This document shows, piece after piece, positions 29,375 to 37,918 of a DNA stretch of 64,000 nt (position 1 is the stretch's first letter; every line of letters begins with the position of its first letter). The translations under genes were made by a program, and so were the position numbers. The DNA lies in assembly GCF_006442545.2 (NCBI RefSeq), contig NZ_CP083952.1, forward strand, positions 4,999,501-5,063,500. Reading direction: 5' to 3'. This DNA comes from Mesorhizobium sp. B2-1-8 (GTDB taxonomy: Bacteria; Pseudomonadota; Alphaproteobacteria; Rhizobiales; Rhizobiaceae). The notes under the pieces were generated by a model. That model saw nothing but the letters and a program-made list of their open reading frames with translations. It ran no database searches and had not been told where the DNA came from.

Positions 29375-30277
29375 TCAGTGGCGGGCCGCGTCTTCATCGC
29401 GCTGATTGCCGCCAAGTGCCGCGGCAACGCCGGCGATGAAAGCACCCACGATCATCGAAAGGGCGCCGACCAGCGCAAAAGTGGCGCTTGCCTTTCGGGC
29501 AGTGTCCGCGGCGGCCTTCGCCTTGTTCTTGGCGTCTTCTATTCCTGCGAGAACCGTGCCTACGCGCTTTGCGGCATCGGCCTCCGAAAGCCCGGTGCGG
29601 GATGCGACCAGTTTCGCAAGATAAGTCTTGTCGTCGGCCGATACCCCTCCCCTGGAAGCGCTCGCGACAAGGATGTGGGTCGCCTGGGCGGTCGCGCCGG
29701 CATCGTTCTGGCCAGCAGGAGCGGCGGTTCCGCTATTGGCTGGCCGGAACAGCGCATCGACGAAGTAGCCCAAGCTGTCATTGTCACCCGCGCCGCCCGC
29801 GGCATTCGTGACGGCGGAAGTAGCGCCCGCAGCCATGCCCGAGACGACGTTGGACGTGGCCTGCACACCCGCCCCGACTGTTGCCGATAAAGCCGAGCCG
29901 AAGACCCCCGCAACCAGCAGCGTTGCTAAGGCCCAGGCAAGGAAGCCGTGCGCGGTATCGCGAAAGTAGACTTCATCATCGTGAACGCCGACCCATTTTG
30001 TGCGCAGGCGGCCGGCAAGATAACCGCCTAACCCGGCCGACAGCCATTGTACGACGACCAGCCATACGGCGGCCGAAACCGCGAAAGTGGTGACCGACGC
30101 GCTTGCGCCGGTCCAGGGTGAAATCATCGTCAGTCCCAGTCCCGAGCCGATCAGCATCAGGATTATCGTCAGCGTCGACGCAGCAAAAGCACCCGCAATG
30201 ATCGGGGCCCAGCTCACGGCGGATGACGACGACTCCCTTGAGCCGGAAACTTCAATGTCAGCAATTACGGGGTTCAT
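29375..30277 (-). CDS. membrane protein, paralogue of the protein encoded at 24531
   Basis: 300 residues. Hydrophobic segments lie at about 22-50, 62-92, 108-138 and 265-290, with a hydrophilic helical linker at about 160-255. The core GGYLAGRLRTKW...FRDTAHGFLAWALATL is shared with the 24531 protein. Function unknown; the family occurs in rhizobial stress islands. The ATG at 30277 lies 10 bp after the end of the broken microprotein gene, and they were probably one operon behind the promoter at 30396. Confidence 0.75.
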   Translation of the reverse strand: MNPVIADIEVSGSRESSSSAVSWAPIIAGAFAASTLTIILMLIGSGLGLTMISPWTGASASVTTFAVSAAVWLVVVQWLSAGLGGYLAGRLRTKWVGVHDDEVYFRDTAHGFLAWALATLLVAGVFGSALSATVGAGVQATSNVVSGMAAGATSAVTNAAGGAGDNDSLGYFVDALFRPANSGTAAPAGQNDAGATAQATHILVASASRGGVSADDKTYLAKLVASRTGLSEADAAKRVGTVLAGIEDAKNKAKAAADTARKASATFALVGALSMIVGAFIAGVAAALGGNQRDEDAARH

Positions 30278-30286
30278 CTGACGCTC

Positions 30287-30364
30287 CTAGCGTGCGAACA
30301 GCATGAGCAGAATGATTATCGGGATTGGAACTCCCAGCAGTCAAAGCAATATACCGCGTCCCAT
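30287..30364 (-). pseudogene. membrane microprotein gene with an in-frame TGA
   Basis: ATG at 30364 with aggagg 5-10 nt upstream reads MGRGILL, then TGA, then LLGVPIPIIILLMLFAR and TAG. A TGG-to-TGA change would turn a tryptophan into the stop; the continuation is strongly hydrophobic and in the same frame. The intact product would be 25 residues. An EcfG-like promoter lies upstream. Confidence 0.55.
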
Positions 30365-30395
30365 GGCAACCTCCTGTATTGTCGAGACGAATACC

Positions 30396-30420
30396 AATTC
30401 CCGGAACCGGCTTTCGTTCC
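30396..30420 (-). promoter_or_regulatory. EcfG promoter-like site
   Basis: Minus strand GGAAC-N16-AATT, 32 bp upstream of the broken microprotein start at 30364. Confidence 0.4.
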
Positions 30421-31097
30421 AAAGGTCTAGTCACCCAGATCAAGGACAGAATAGACAAGGTTCGTTCAGCTGATCTGGCGCCTCCCATTGCATTCGTTTC
30501 CCGTCCCCGCCCAGGAGCGCGGCCGATCGGCGTCCAACTTTAAGACGGCACGTTGGTTCCACCTCGCTAGAAGGAGATCGGACCCAAGTCCAAGGGTTCC
30601 AGGAATGAGGCGGCAACTCAGCCTTTCCGCCATCAGACCTGCGAGACCAGCAGCGTCATCAGGCTGCCGACGATCATACACCGTCCGAGACAGCCGGTTT
30701 CGGTGAATTGCCCTATTTTCCCGTTACAGCTAGCGCATTTGGTCGGCGGGTCGACGACGCATGACGGCATATGCCGTCTGGCAATTGCGTTTGCCGCATC
30801 TCGGAAGGTCGCCGCCCAGGATCTTCTGGTCCCTGCCGGGCCAAGTGCCGCGCTCACCATGATAGACCAAATCTTTTCACGCGGCGGCAAGCGCCCCCGA
30901 AGTGATCACCATCCCAGCCCGACCCCGTGCCTCGTCGAGTAGAAGATCACAAAATATTTCGCCGGGAACGTCGCTTGACTCTGTCGGTTCTGGTTGCTCG
31001 AGGAAGTCGAAACGCCTTCCTCGAATTTCGCTAACTTTGAACACTGGGCGAACGCCGTTCTGTTTGGAACAGCAAGCCAACCGAAGGAGAGACATTG
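30421..31097. other. no gene recognised
   Basis: 677 bp between the minus-strand membrane genes and the DUF892 gene. Open frames on both strands lack family-like content and good ribosome-binding sites. I see no RNA gene, repeat or insertion sequence end. Confidence 0.4.
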
Positions 31098-31619
31098 ATG
31101 GTGAAGAACAGTTCGTTCGGCGCTGCGAACGGCCTGGAAAGCCTGTTCGTGGATGGCCTGAAAGACATCTACTATGCGGAAAAGAAAATTCTAAAGACGC
31201 TGCCGAAGATGGCCAAGGCGGCGCAATCGGAAGAGGTGAGCGCAGCCTTCGAAAAGCATCGCACCGAGACGGAAGGTCAGGTCGACCGGCTCGAGCAAGT
31301 TTTTGAAATGCTAGGCAAGCAGGCCCGGGGCAAGACGTGTCCCGCAATCGACGGGATCATCGAAGAGGGTTCGGAAATCCTCGAGGAATACAAGAACGAG
31401 CCGGCACTCGACGCGGGCCTCGTGGCGGCTGCCCAGTCGGTCGAGCACTATGAAATGGCGCGCTACGGCACGCTGATTGCGTGGGCGGAGCAACTGGGCC
31501 TGAAGGATGCGCTGCCCTTGCTGCGCCAGACCCTCAAGGAAGAATCCGCCACCGACGAAACCCTTACTAAGCTGGGCGAAAGCGGCGCGAACGAGCGGGC
31601 CTTGCAGGCGGCCGCCTGA
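31098..31619 (+). CDS. ferritin-like DUF892 (YciE/YciF-type) stress protein
   Basis: 173 residues from the ATG at 31098, with gaaggaga 7-14 nt upstream. The core GLESLFVDGLKDIYYAEKKI, the metal-type residues in YYAEKK and SVEHYEMARYGTLIAW, and a four-helix layout match DUF892. Relatives are induced by osmotic and general stress. The metal chemistry is unproven. A hairpin terminator follows at 31669. Confidence 0.9.
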   Translation: MVKNSSFGAANGLESLFVDGLKDIYYAEKKILKTLPKMAKAAQSEEVSAAFEKHRTETEGQVDRLEQVFEMLGKQARGKTCPAIDGIIEEGSEILEEYKNEPALDAGLVAAAQSVEHYEMARYGTLIAWAEQLGLKDALPLLRQTLKEESATDETLTKLGESGANERALQAAA

Positions 31620-31668
31620 GGCGCCTCGCATACTCTCGGTTCGCGTGCCAAAAAGGGCAACTGGCGAT

Positions 31669-31702
31669 GCGGCCTCGGGCTCCCGACCGAGGCCGCGGTT
31701 TT
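31669..31702 (+). terminator. rho-independent terminator after the DUF892 gene
   Basis: A perfect 10-bp stem (gcggcctcgg/ccgaggccgc) with an 8-nt loop is followed by ggtttt, 50 bp after the DUF892 stop. Confidence 0.75.
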
Positions 31703-32090
31703 CACCTAAGGACTAGTATGCTGCCTTGTGCACATTAATCAGCATTCGCAATTGATTGGACCGTTCTGGGTCTTGGCCCGGCGGCCCTGTGCCGAGTGCA
31801 GTTGCCACGACCGGCAAGGCGACGACTGCGCTGCCGGGGTGAAAGAGCAAGGCGCGGGGATTGATTCTGGACGTAGCAACTCTCCTCATCTGTTTTGAGA
31901 ACCGTCAGATCGGTGACCTAGCGCCATCAGATCGTAACACGACAGTTTGCGCATTAGTGTCAGGACGGAAGGTCCCATGTCAGCCAACAGCCACGGCGGC
32001 TCACGGCCTGCATCTCGGACTAGATGCGCCGCGCCCTGCAAGCCGCAATGGAAGCTTGGATGCGGCAGGCTTGTCACGGCCGGGGCGCTT
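31703..32090. other. no gene recognised
   Basis: 388 bp between the DUF892 terminator and the IS256 remnant. No open frame here looks like protein; part may be deletion-scarred insertion sequence DNA, but I cannot match it. Confidence 0.35.
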
Positions 32091-32183
32091 CCGCTCGGCG
32101 GCAAAGCCGATCATCTCGCGCAGCAGATCGGCATCCGGGGTCTTCTCCACGAGCGTGCGCAGGTTCATCATGTCGTCGGTCAT
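32091..32183 (-). pseudogene. N-terminal fragment of an IS256-family transposase
   Basis: The ATG at 32183 reads [20 protein letters not shown] and continues [11 protein letters not shown], the standard N-terminus of rhizobial IS256-type transposases, then leaves the family sequence abruptly. Only about 31 of some 400 residues remain. The A/T-poor leader 32184 to about 32340 looks like the left end of the same element; its exact boundary is not clear. Confidence 0.65.
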
Positions 32184-32726
32184 CGGTGGTCCTTCCGAAA
32201 TGGGGTTGGATCCACAACCAAACCCTACCGGAAAACGCCGATGACCACCGACACCCCGCTCACTCGCTACAGCGCTACTAACGGCGCGCTCGCGAGCGGC
32301 TTCGTAACCGCCAGCTACACCGCTTGATGGGACACGACCAACAAAATCGCTCCTACAAGCGAAACGTTTACCCGACATCGAAGGTGTCAGCATTTGCTTG
32401 GGACGAGCCGCCTCAGATCAGAACACTTGCGGATCGGCAGGCTTCGAGTCTCAGATTCTCAGAATAGGATCGTCTGGCGCCCTGCGGACTGAAGCCGGCA
32501 AACTCGAGACACCGCGGTACCAACAGAGACGATGGATTTTTGAGGTACAAGCTTCAATCCTAGGCTCCGCCGCGGCGGGAACAGCCAAGGGGCCCGGTGC
32601 TGGCTCTGGAACCCGGTCCCGCAAGCCGCCTTTTGCGAGGGTGCGGGGACTGCCCGCCGTCTCATTCCCAAATCGCAAGCTCAGAAATGTTCCAAAAATA
32701 AAACCAGCGGCAGTTCACTCTGCACC
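32184..32726. other. insertion sequence leader remnant and unassigned DNA
   Basis: The first 150 bp resemble the untranslated left end of the IS256-type element. The rest, to the CsbD promoter, holds no recognisable gene. Confidence 0.35.
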
Positions 32727-32751
32727 GGAACATCTGCGCCCTGCGGCCGTT
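32727..32751 (+). promoter_or_regulatory. EcfG (general stress) promoter, consensus match
   Basis: GGAAC-N16-CGTT, a full match to the alphaproteobacterial EcfG/RpoE2 consensus, 32 bp upstream of the csbD-like start. CsbD genes are typical GSR targets. Confidence 0.75.
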
Positions 32752-32783
32752 TGCCCTCGTGTTCAACAAGGAGACTTCCGAGC

Positions 32784-32987
32784 ATGGATTGGAACCGCGT
32801 GGAAGGGAACTGGAAGCAGGTTAAGGGCAAGGTCAAGGAGCAGTGGGGCAAGCTTACCGATGACGATCTCGACCGCATCGGCGGCAAGCGCGACCAGCTA
32901 GAAGGCAAGATCCAGGAGCGCTACGGTATCGAGAAGGATCGAGTTCGTCGCGATATCGACGAATGGTATGCCCGCCAGGGCTGGTAG
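32784..32987 (+). CDS. CsbD-family stress protein
   Basis: 67 residues starting MDWNRVEGNWKQVKGKVKEQ, with the CsbD core KLTDDDLDRIGGKRDQLEGK and an RDIDEWYARQGW end. The ATG at 32784 has aaggag upstream; an open extension to 32751 overlaps the promoter -10 element and is rejected. CsbD proteins are small, highly charged and stress induced, with no known biochemical role. The consensus EcfG promoter sits just upstream. Confidence 0.92.
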   Translation: MDWNRVEGNWKQVKGKVKEQWGKLTDDDLDRIGGKRDQLEGKIQERYGIEKDRVRRDIDEWYARQGW

Positions 32988-33549
32988 CGTGCGGGAGCGA
33001 GGGAGCCGCAGCCTTCAGTCCGGGCTGCGGCACCAAAAAAACGAGAATTTGGGTAGCCGGGCAAAGGCAGTCGCGACCAGCTTTGTCCTTCATTGCGGTA
33101 TCTCCCATTCACGTCGCCTGTGCCTCAAGCTTCGCTGCCTGGTATACCATGCACCACCACCCGATCTCATCCTTCCAACTTGGCGTTAAAGAGTGCCAGA
33201 TCGGGAGAAGAAGCCCGGTCCTGGCCTATCGCATGGCGACTTTGCGCCTCCATTCAGTCGTACCGTGCAGCTGAGATGGAAGTCGTACTCGTTCGCTAGT
33301 TCGGCGATTAGGACCGTCGCGACAGCTGCACTGAGGAAAATAGCGCTCCAAGCGAATTGCGCGGCGCACGGGCAATGCTTGTTGGGGTGTCTACAATTAC
33401 TGGGCGCCGGACGGCCATTGGGGCAGCGGAGCCAGGCCGCGGTTGAACTGCTTCCATCACATGGACTCATCTATCACGCAGCAGGCACGAAGCATGGCGT
33501 GGGCCCGCCGAAGCGAGACCAGATAGCACTATCCTAGCAGAAGCATTGT
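32988..33549. other. no gene recognised; one hairpin
   Basis: A 9-bp perfect stem (gccgcagcc/ggctgcggc, 33005-33031) lies just after csbD. It is followed by an A-run rather than a T-run on this strand, so it is a weak terminator candidate. The rest shows no supported gene. Confidence 0.4.
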
Positions 33550-33672
33550 GCGAACCGAACCGCGGCCCGGCAGCAATTGGCCGCTTTTGTTCATTGCAGC
33601 CGTCGTTTGGTGGCGGCCGTGGTGTTCCTGGCTGGTAGCATGCTGCGCTGAAAATCCAGGACGATGCGCGGC
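33550..33672 (+). pseudogene. degenerate duplicate of the 3' end of the gene at 27583
   Basis: The sequence resembles 27820-27932 base by base: arginine-rich lead-in, NWPLL-IAAVV, then VAAVVFLAGSMLR after a one-base deletion. The downstream flank (gaaaatccaggacgatgcgcggc) also matches that of the intact copy. The 5' half of the gene is missing, so it is a remnant of a partial duplication. Confidence 0.7.
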
Positions 33673-33979
33673 CGAGGCCGCCGTTCGTGATCGTTGCTCG
33701 ACCGGACCTGAACACGAGCATCCCGTCGAAACGCCCAGACCAACGGCCACCGGTAATCTAATCCAGCCTTAGATGACGCGCCACCGAAGGCCAAAGCCGG
33801 CACTTGATGCGCCACAAGAACAGTCTCCCCACGACCGAAGCAAATCATAAGTTGATCTGGAGTGCGCCGCATGCCGGTCAATCGAACGCCGCGCGGGCGC
33901 GGATGGCGAGAAATGGAACGTGGCAAAGGGAGCAATGTCAGCCGACCCGAGCCTCATTCGATAGACCATGCCGGTTCGT
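33673..33979. other. no gene recognised
   Basis: About 300 bp of non-coding-looking DNA between the duplicate remnant and the small gene at 33980. Confidence 0.35.
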
Positions 33980-34207
33980 TCAACCCTGCTCGCTCGCGCC
34001 TGCGGGATTCTCGATCCTGTATTCGTGGATTAGGCCGAGAACCTGACATCTTACCGCCTCGCGCGCTTCCGGCTGAATGAAGGGCATCAGCCGGTCGACG
34101 GTTTCGACGATCGCCCGCGGCAGATCCGCAACGGCATCGGTAAGCTCGCTGCCATGCTCATACATGTTGTCGGTCAGCTTCTTGTCCAGATCGGAAAGGA
34201 TGCCCAT
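33980..34207 (-). CDS. small hypothetical protein
   Basis: 75 residues from the ATG at 34207, with ggag 8-11 nt upstream. The sequence starts MGILSDLDKKLTDNMYEHGS and is predicted soluble and helical. No family recognised. A GGAAC-N17-CATT motif 36 bp upstream suggests stress control. Confidence 0.55.
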   Translation of the reverse strand: MGILSDLDKKLTDNMYEHGSELTDAVADLPRAIVETVDRLMPFIQPEAREAVRCQVLGLIHEYRIENPAGASEQG

Positions 34208-34242
34208 CAGCACACTCCATGTCCGTGCTCTCACCCTCTGAT

Positions 34243-34268
34243 AATGGCCAGCAAAGCGGAGATGTTCC
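34243..34268 (-). promoter_or_regulatory. weak EcfG promoter-like site
   Basis: Minus strand GGAAC-N17-CATT, one base longer in the spacer, upstream of the 75-residue gene. Confidence 0.3.
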
Positions 34269-34365
34269 GCGCAGGACGCGCCCAGACGGTTGCAGACGTC
34301 GTTTCCGATAGGCGCGTCACCGCAATGTCGTCTGGCCCGGGTCGTGTCGTCCGGCTTTCGGCGGG

Positions 34366-34866
34366 TCAGCCTGCCGGCATTGGCACGGAACCCCTGACGA
34401 ATTCTTCCAGATAAGGCAGCAATTCGAAAAGCAGGATCACGACCATCACGCAGACGATATAAGTCACCGGCAGCGGCTGCGATCTCCAGGCAAGATCAAA
34501 GCGTGCGGTTTGCCGTCCTGTCCCGAACAGTGCAAGCAACGTCCCCAATGGAGGGAGACGACGCTGACCAGCCCCATTTACGGTGCGCGCCGTTGTGGCG
34601 TAGCGCACATCCCAGATCGCCGTCGCCTCGTGAATGAAGAAGGTGACGATCATGACGGCTACGACGAGGGCGTTCACATCGAGGAACATGGCGGCAAGCA
34701 GTGGCACGCCGACCTCGGCGAACATCACGAGATGGATCAGCGATTCCTTGGCGCCCGCGGTCGACTCGATATGCGACGCGCGATGGCAGAGCCAGTCGGC
34801 AAAACCGGCGACCAACCAGACGGGGAGAAGAAAATACATCAGGATCAGAACGGAGGGATCTGACAC
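34366..34866 (-). CDS. membrane protein with a probable internal deletion and shifted segment
   Basis: 166 residues with hydrophobic segments at about 5-25, 45-75 and 135-155; signature GFADWLCHRASHIESTAGAK and LFELLPYLEE. The stretch around residues 95-110 (NGAGQRRLPPLG) looks foreign. In the neighbouring frame the same DNA reads MGLVSVVSLHWG, which fits this family's usual membrane segment. A deletion of some 15 codons plus a compensating one-base shift would leave the frame open but damage the protein. Function unknown. Confidence 0.6.
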   Translation of the reverse strand: MSDPSVLILMYFLLPVWLVAGFADWLCHRASHIESTAGAKESLIHLVMFAEVGVPLLAAMFLDVNALVVAVMIVTFFIHEATAIWDVRYATTARTVNGAGQRRLPPLGTLLALFGTGRQTARFDLAWRSQPLPVTYIVCVMVVILLFELLPYLEEFVRGSVPMPAG

Positions 34867-34940
34867 ACAACGCCCTCTCGTCTGAGTTCATATGAAAGAT
34901 AGCGTCCCTGCTGAGCCAAGCTGCTGTTGCTAGAAAGCCG

Positions 34941-35162
34941 TCAATCACTGCTGCCCCGGCATTTCTGTATTTTCCTTGGGATTTTTCTGGATGCCGCGGC
35001 CGGTGAGGTATCCGCCGGAGCGTTACCCTCCTGGTTCTGCTCAGGCGCTCGTTTCAGGGGCGAGGTGCGCCAGCCCATATCAACGTAATGAAAGCCGATC
35101 AGGAATCCGACGATAATGACGGCGGCTATCACCAGCGAAATTACCGCGTTGCGTCGCTCCAT
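34941..35162 (-). CDS. small single-pass membrane protein
   Basis: 73 residues. The N-terminal helix AVISLVIAAVIIVGFLIGFH is followed by a hydrophilic Pro/Ala/Asn-rich tail. The ATG at 35162 has gggagc upstream. No family recognised. It is divergent from the FdhF/YdeP gene. Confidence 0.5.
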   Translation of the reverse strand: MERRNAVISLVIAAVIIVGFLIGFHYVDMGWRTSPLKRAPEQNQEGNAPADTSPAAASRKIPRKIQKCRGSSD

Positions 35163-35234
35163 CGCGCTGCTCCCTTACTGGCCTGGCAAGCGAGGATTGA
35201 GGGCGGCCAGATTGCACCAGCGACGTTCGTTTCG

Positions 35235-35259
35235 GGAACAATCAAGCAGGGGCGAGGTT
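35235..35259 (+). promoter_or_regulatory. EcfG promoter-like site
   Basis: GGAAC-N16-GGTT, 31 bp upstream of the molybdoenzyme start at 35290. Confidence 0.45.
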
Positions 35260-35289
35260 TGGTAATGGCTTTCGCAAGGACGACCCGCG

Positions 35290-37590
35290 ATGAAACCCGC
35301 CGTTACCGATCGTGTCGAAATCAAGAAATACGACCACCCGACGGGCGGGTGGGGATCCCTGTCCTCCCTGATCCGCAAGGCATATGGCGAAGGCCTGCTG
35401 ATGTCTGGGATATGGAGCACGCTGCTCAAGCAGAACAAGGCGGACGGCTACATGTGCGTTTCCTGCTCATGGGCCAAGCCAGCGGAGCCGCGACCCTTCG
35501 AGTTTTGCGAAAATGGCGCCAAGGCCACCATGTGGGATCAGACGAAGCTGCGCTGCGGCCCCGACTTCTTCGCACGACATTCGGTCACCGAACTGCTCGA
35601 TTGGCCGGATCGCGACCTGGAAAAGCAAGGCAGGCTCACCGATCCGCTGCGCTACAACGCTGTCAACGACCGCTATGAGCCGATCTCCTGGGATGAAGCC
35701 TTTGCCGAGATCGGCATGGAACTTCGGCGGCTCGATCCGAAGTCGGTCGTCTTCTACACATCGGGCCGGGCCTCGCTCGAAGCTTCGTTCATGTATCAGC
35801 TCTTCGCCCGCATCTACGGTTCGTCGAATCTGCCCGACTCTTCCAACATGTGTCACGAATCAACCTCGGTCGGGCTTCCCGAGTCGATCGGCTCGCCGGT
35901 TGGGACCGTGCAGCTCGAAGACTTTTCCAAATGCGACATGATGTTCTTCTTCGGCCACAACACCGGCGTGACGGCGCCGCGGCTGTTGCACCCGCTGCAG
36001 GAGGCTCGCCAGCGTGACGTGCCGGTGTTCACATTCAACCCCTTGCCGGAGCGAGGGCTTAGGCGTTTCAAGAATCCGCAGGACCCCGTCGAAATGTTGT
36101 CGCCAAGCCCCGGCACCAAGATGTCCAGCGACTTCTTCCAGGTCCGCAGCGGCGGCGACATTGCAGCGATGACCGGGATTGCCAAGGCGGTGCTGGCACT
36201 CGACGACGCGGCTCGGGAGAATGGAAATTTGCGCGTCCTCGATGTCGAGTTCGTCGCTGAACACACGCACGGTTTTGCTGATTTCGAAGCCTATTTACGC
36301 GCTGCCAAGTGGGACGACATCGTCACACGGTCGGGCATCGCGCGAGCGGATCTGGAGCATGTGGCAGAAGTCTACGGCCGCTCCAATGCGGTGATCGGCA
36401 ATTATGGGATGGGTCTGACGCAGCACAGGCACGGCACCGAGAACGTCCAGATGCTGTGCAACCTGCTGCTGATGCGCGGCAACATGGGAAAACCCGGCGC
36501 CGGCATTTCGCCGCTACGTGGTCACTCCAACGTCCAGGGCCAGCGCACCGTCGGCATATCTGAAAAGCCTGAGCTCGTTCCGCTCGACAAATTCGCCGAA
36601 TTCTATGCTTTCGAGCCTCCGCGTGAAAAGGGCCTCGATACGGTCGAGACCTGCGAAGGTGTCATTGCTGGCTCGGTGAAGGGCTTTGTCGGCCTAGGCG
36701 GCAATTTCGTGCGCGCCGTGCCCGAAACCGGCCTGGTCGAGAAGGCTTGGCGGCGATTAGGCCTGCATGTCGAAATCGCGACCAAACTCAACCGCAGTCA
36801 TCTCATCCCTGGGGCGGTAACTTATCTGTTGCCCTGCCTGTCGCGGCTGGAGAGAGACCGGCAGGCAAGCGGCGATCAAACCGTTTCCATGGAGGATTCC
36901 ACCGCCTGTATCCATGGCTCGTTTGGATCACGCCCGCCAGCTTCGCCAAATCTGCTTTCAGAGCCGAAGATCGTCGCCGAGCTGGCCAAGGCCACCGTGC
37001 CGGGCTCGAGTTCAATCCCTTGGGACGAGTGGGTTGCCGACTACTCGCGCATTCGCGACGAGATCGAGCGCTGCTTCCCCCAACATTTTCGCCAGTTCAA
37101 CAAACGGTTCCTGGCGCCTGGAGGCTTTCATCGCGACATCAAGGCATCGAAACGAGTTTGGGAGACGCCGAATAAGAAGGCCAATTTCAAGCTGCCGACG
37201 ACGCTCGAGACGAACCCCGACATCGATATATCGGGGCGCAAGGTCCTGACGCTGATGACGGTGCGTTCCAATGACCAGTTCAACACAACCGTCTACGGTT
37301 ATGATGACAGGCTGCGCGGCATCCATGGCACACGCATGGTCTTGCTGATGAACGAGGCCGACATCCAGCGGTTCGGGTTGAGCGCGGGGCAGCAGGTCGA
37401 TCTCGAAACCCATGCAGATGACGGCGTGGAGCGGCGCGTGCGTGGCTTGCGCGTGACACCTTATTCCGTGCCTCAAGGCAACTGCGCCGGCTATTATCCA
37501 GAGCTCAATCCCCTGGTGCCGCTCTGGCATCGCGCCAAGAAGGCTCACGTGCCGGCCGCGAAGTCGGTCCCGGTAAGAATTATCGGCTGA
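35290..37590 (+). CDS. FdhF/YdeP-family molybdopterin oxidoreductase
   Basis: 766 residues of the formate dehydrogenase-H/DMSO reductase superfamily, YdeP branch. Near the N-terminus is YMCVSCSWAKPAEPRPFEFC. The molybdopterin domains include ISWDEAFAEIGMELRRL, FYTSGRASLEASFMYQL, GNYGMGLTQHRHGTENVQML and RGNMGKPGAGISPLRGHSNV. The C-terminal cofactor-binding beta-barrel contains LMTVRSNDQFNTTVYG. E. coli YdeP is linked to acid resistance; its substrate is unknown. No partner subunit gene or maturation factor is next to it. Confidence 0.9.
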   Translation: MKPAVTDRVEIKKYDHPTGGWGSLSSLIRKAYGEGLLMSGIWSTLLKQNKADGYMCVSCSWAKPAEPRPFEFCENGAKATMWDQTKLRCGPDFFARHSVTELLDWPDRDLEKQGRLTDPLRYNAVNDRYEPISWDEAFAEIGMELRRLDPKSVVFYTSGRASLEASFMYQLFARIYGSSNLPDSSNMCHESTSVGLPESIGSPVGTVQLEDFSKCDMMFFFGHNTGVTAPRLLHPLQEARQRDVPVFTFNPLPERGLRRFKNPQDPVEMLSPSPGTKMSSDFFQVRSGGDIAAMTGIAKAVLALDDAARENGNLRVLDVEFVAEHTHGFADFEAYLRAAKWDDIVTRSGIARADLEHVAEVYGRSNAVIGNYGMGLTQHRHGTENVQMLCNLLLMRGNMGKPGAGISPLRGHSNVQGQRTVGISEKPELVPLDKFAEFYAFEPPREKGLDTVETCEGVIAGSVKGFVGLGGNFVRAVPETGLVEKAWRRLGLHVEIATKLNRSHLIPGAVTYLLPCLSRLERDRQASGDQTVSMEDSTACIHGSFGSRPPASPNLLSEPKIVAELAKATVPGSSSIPWDEWVADYSRIRDEIERCFPQHFRQFNKRFLAPGGFHRDIKASKRVWETPNKKANFKLPTTLETNPDIDISGRKVLTLMTVRSNDQFNTTVYGYDDRLRGIHGTRMVLLMNEADIQRFGLSAGQQVDLETHADDGVERRVRGLRVTPYSVPQGNCAGYYPELNPLVPLWHRAKKAHVPAAKSVPVRIIG

Positions 37591-37698
37591 TATATGACCG
37601 AGACCAGAGGGGCATCCCCTTTCCACCTCGCCCACCATTTTGGCTGGCGGCAAAATCCTGAACAGGCAGCGGCGTCAACCCTGACCGCCGGTTGACCC

Positions 37699-37899
37699 CT
37701 AACCGCCAGATCGCTTCGGCAATGCCGGCTGCTTGGGTTGCGTGCCCTGCTGGTCCCCGCCAGTACTGGACTGTGGCGTCGGATCGGTATCCGTCGTCGG
37801 GTTCTTGTCGACCGGCTGGCTGTTCATCGTATCTGTCTTGGATTTGACAGGGTCGGCATTGTCGTTGCAGCCCGCTAAGGCAAGGAACGCCGCGACCAC
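37699..37899 (-). CDS. small lipoprotein gene with a frameshifted signal peptide
   Basis: From a GTG at 37899 the frame gives VAAFLALAGC with a lipobox (LAGC), then a 55-residue Asn/Thr/Pro/Gln-rich tail. The signal peptide looks too short. An ATG at 37922 overlapping the upstream stop (ATGA) reads MRAAL then TAA. Restoring one base there would give MRAALVICVVAAFLALAGC, a normal lipoprotein signal. So the gene is probably frameshifted near 37910. Confidence 0.5.
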   Translation of the reverse strand: MVAAFLALAGCNDNADPVKSKTDTMNSQPVDKNPTTDTDPTPQSSTGGDQQGTQPKQPALPKRSGG

Positions 37900-37918
37900 A
37901 CATATTACAACGCCGCTC

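Noticed and set aside
33005..33031. Hairpin after csbD as a rho-independent terminator
   Set aside because: The perfect stem is followed by an A-run, not a T-run, on the coding strand.
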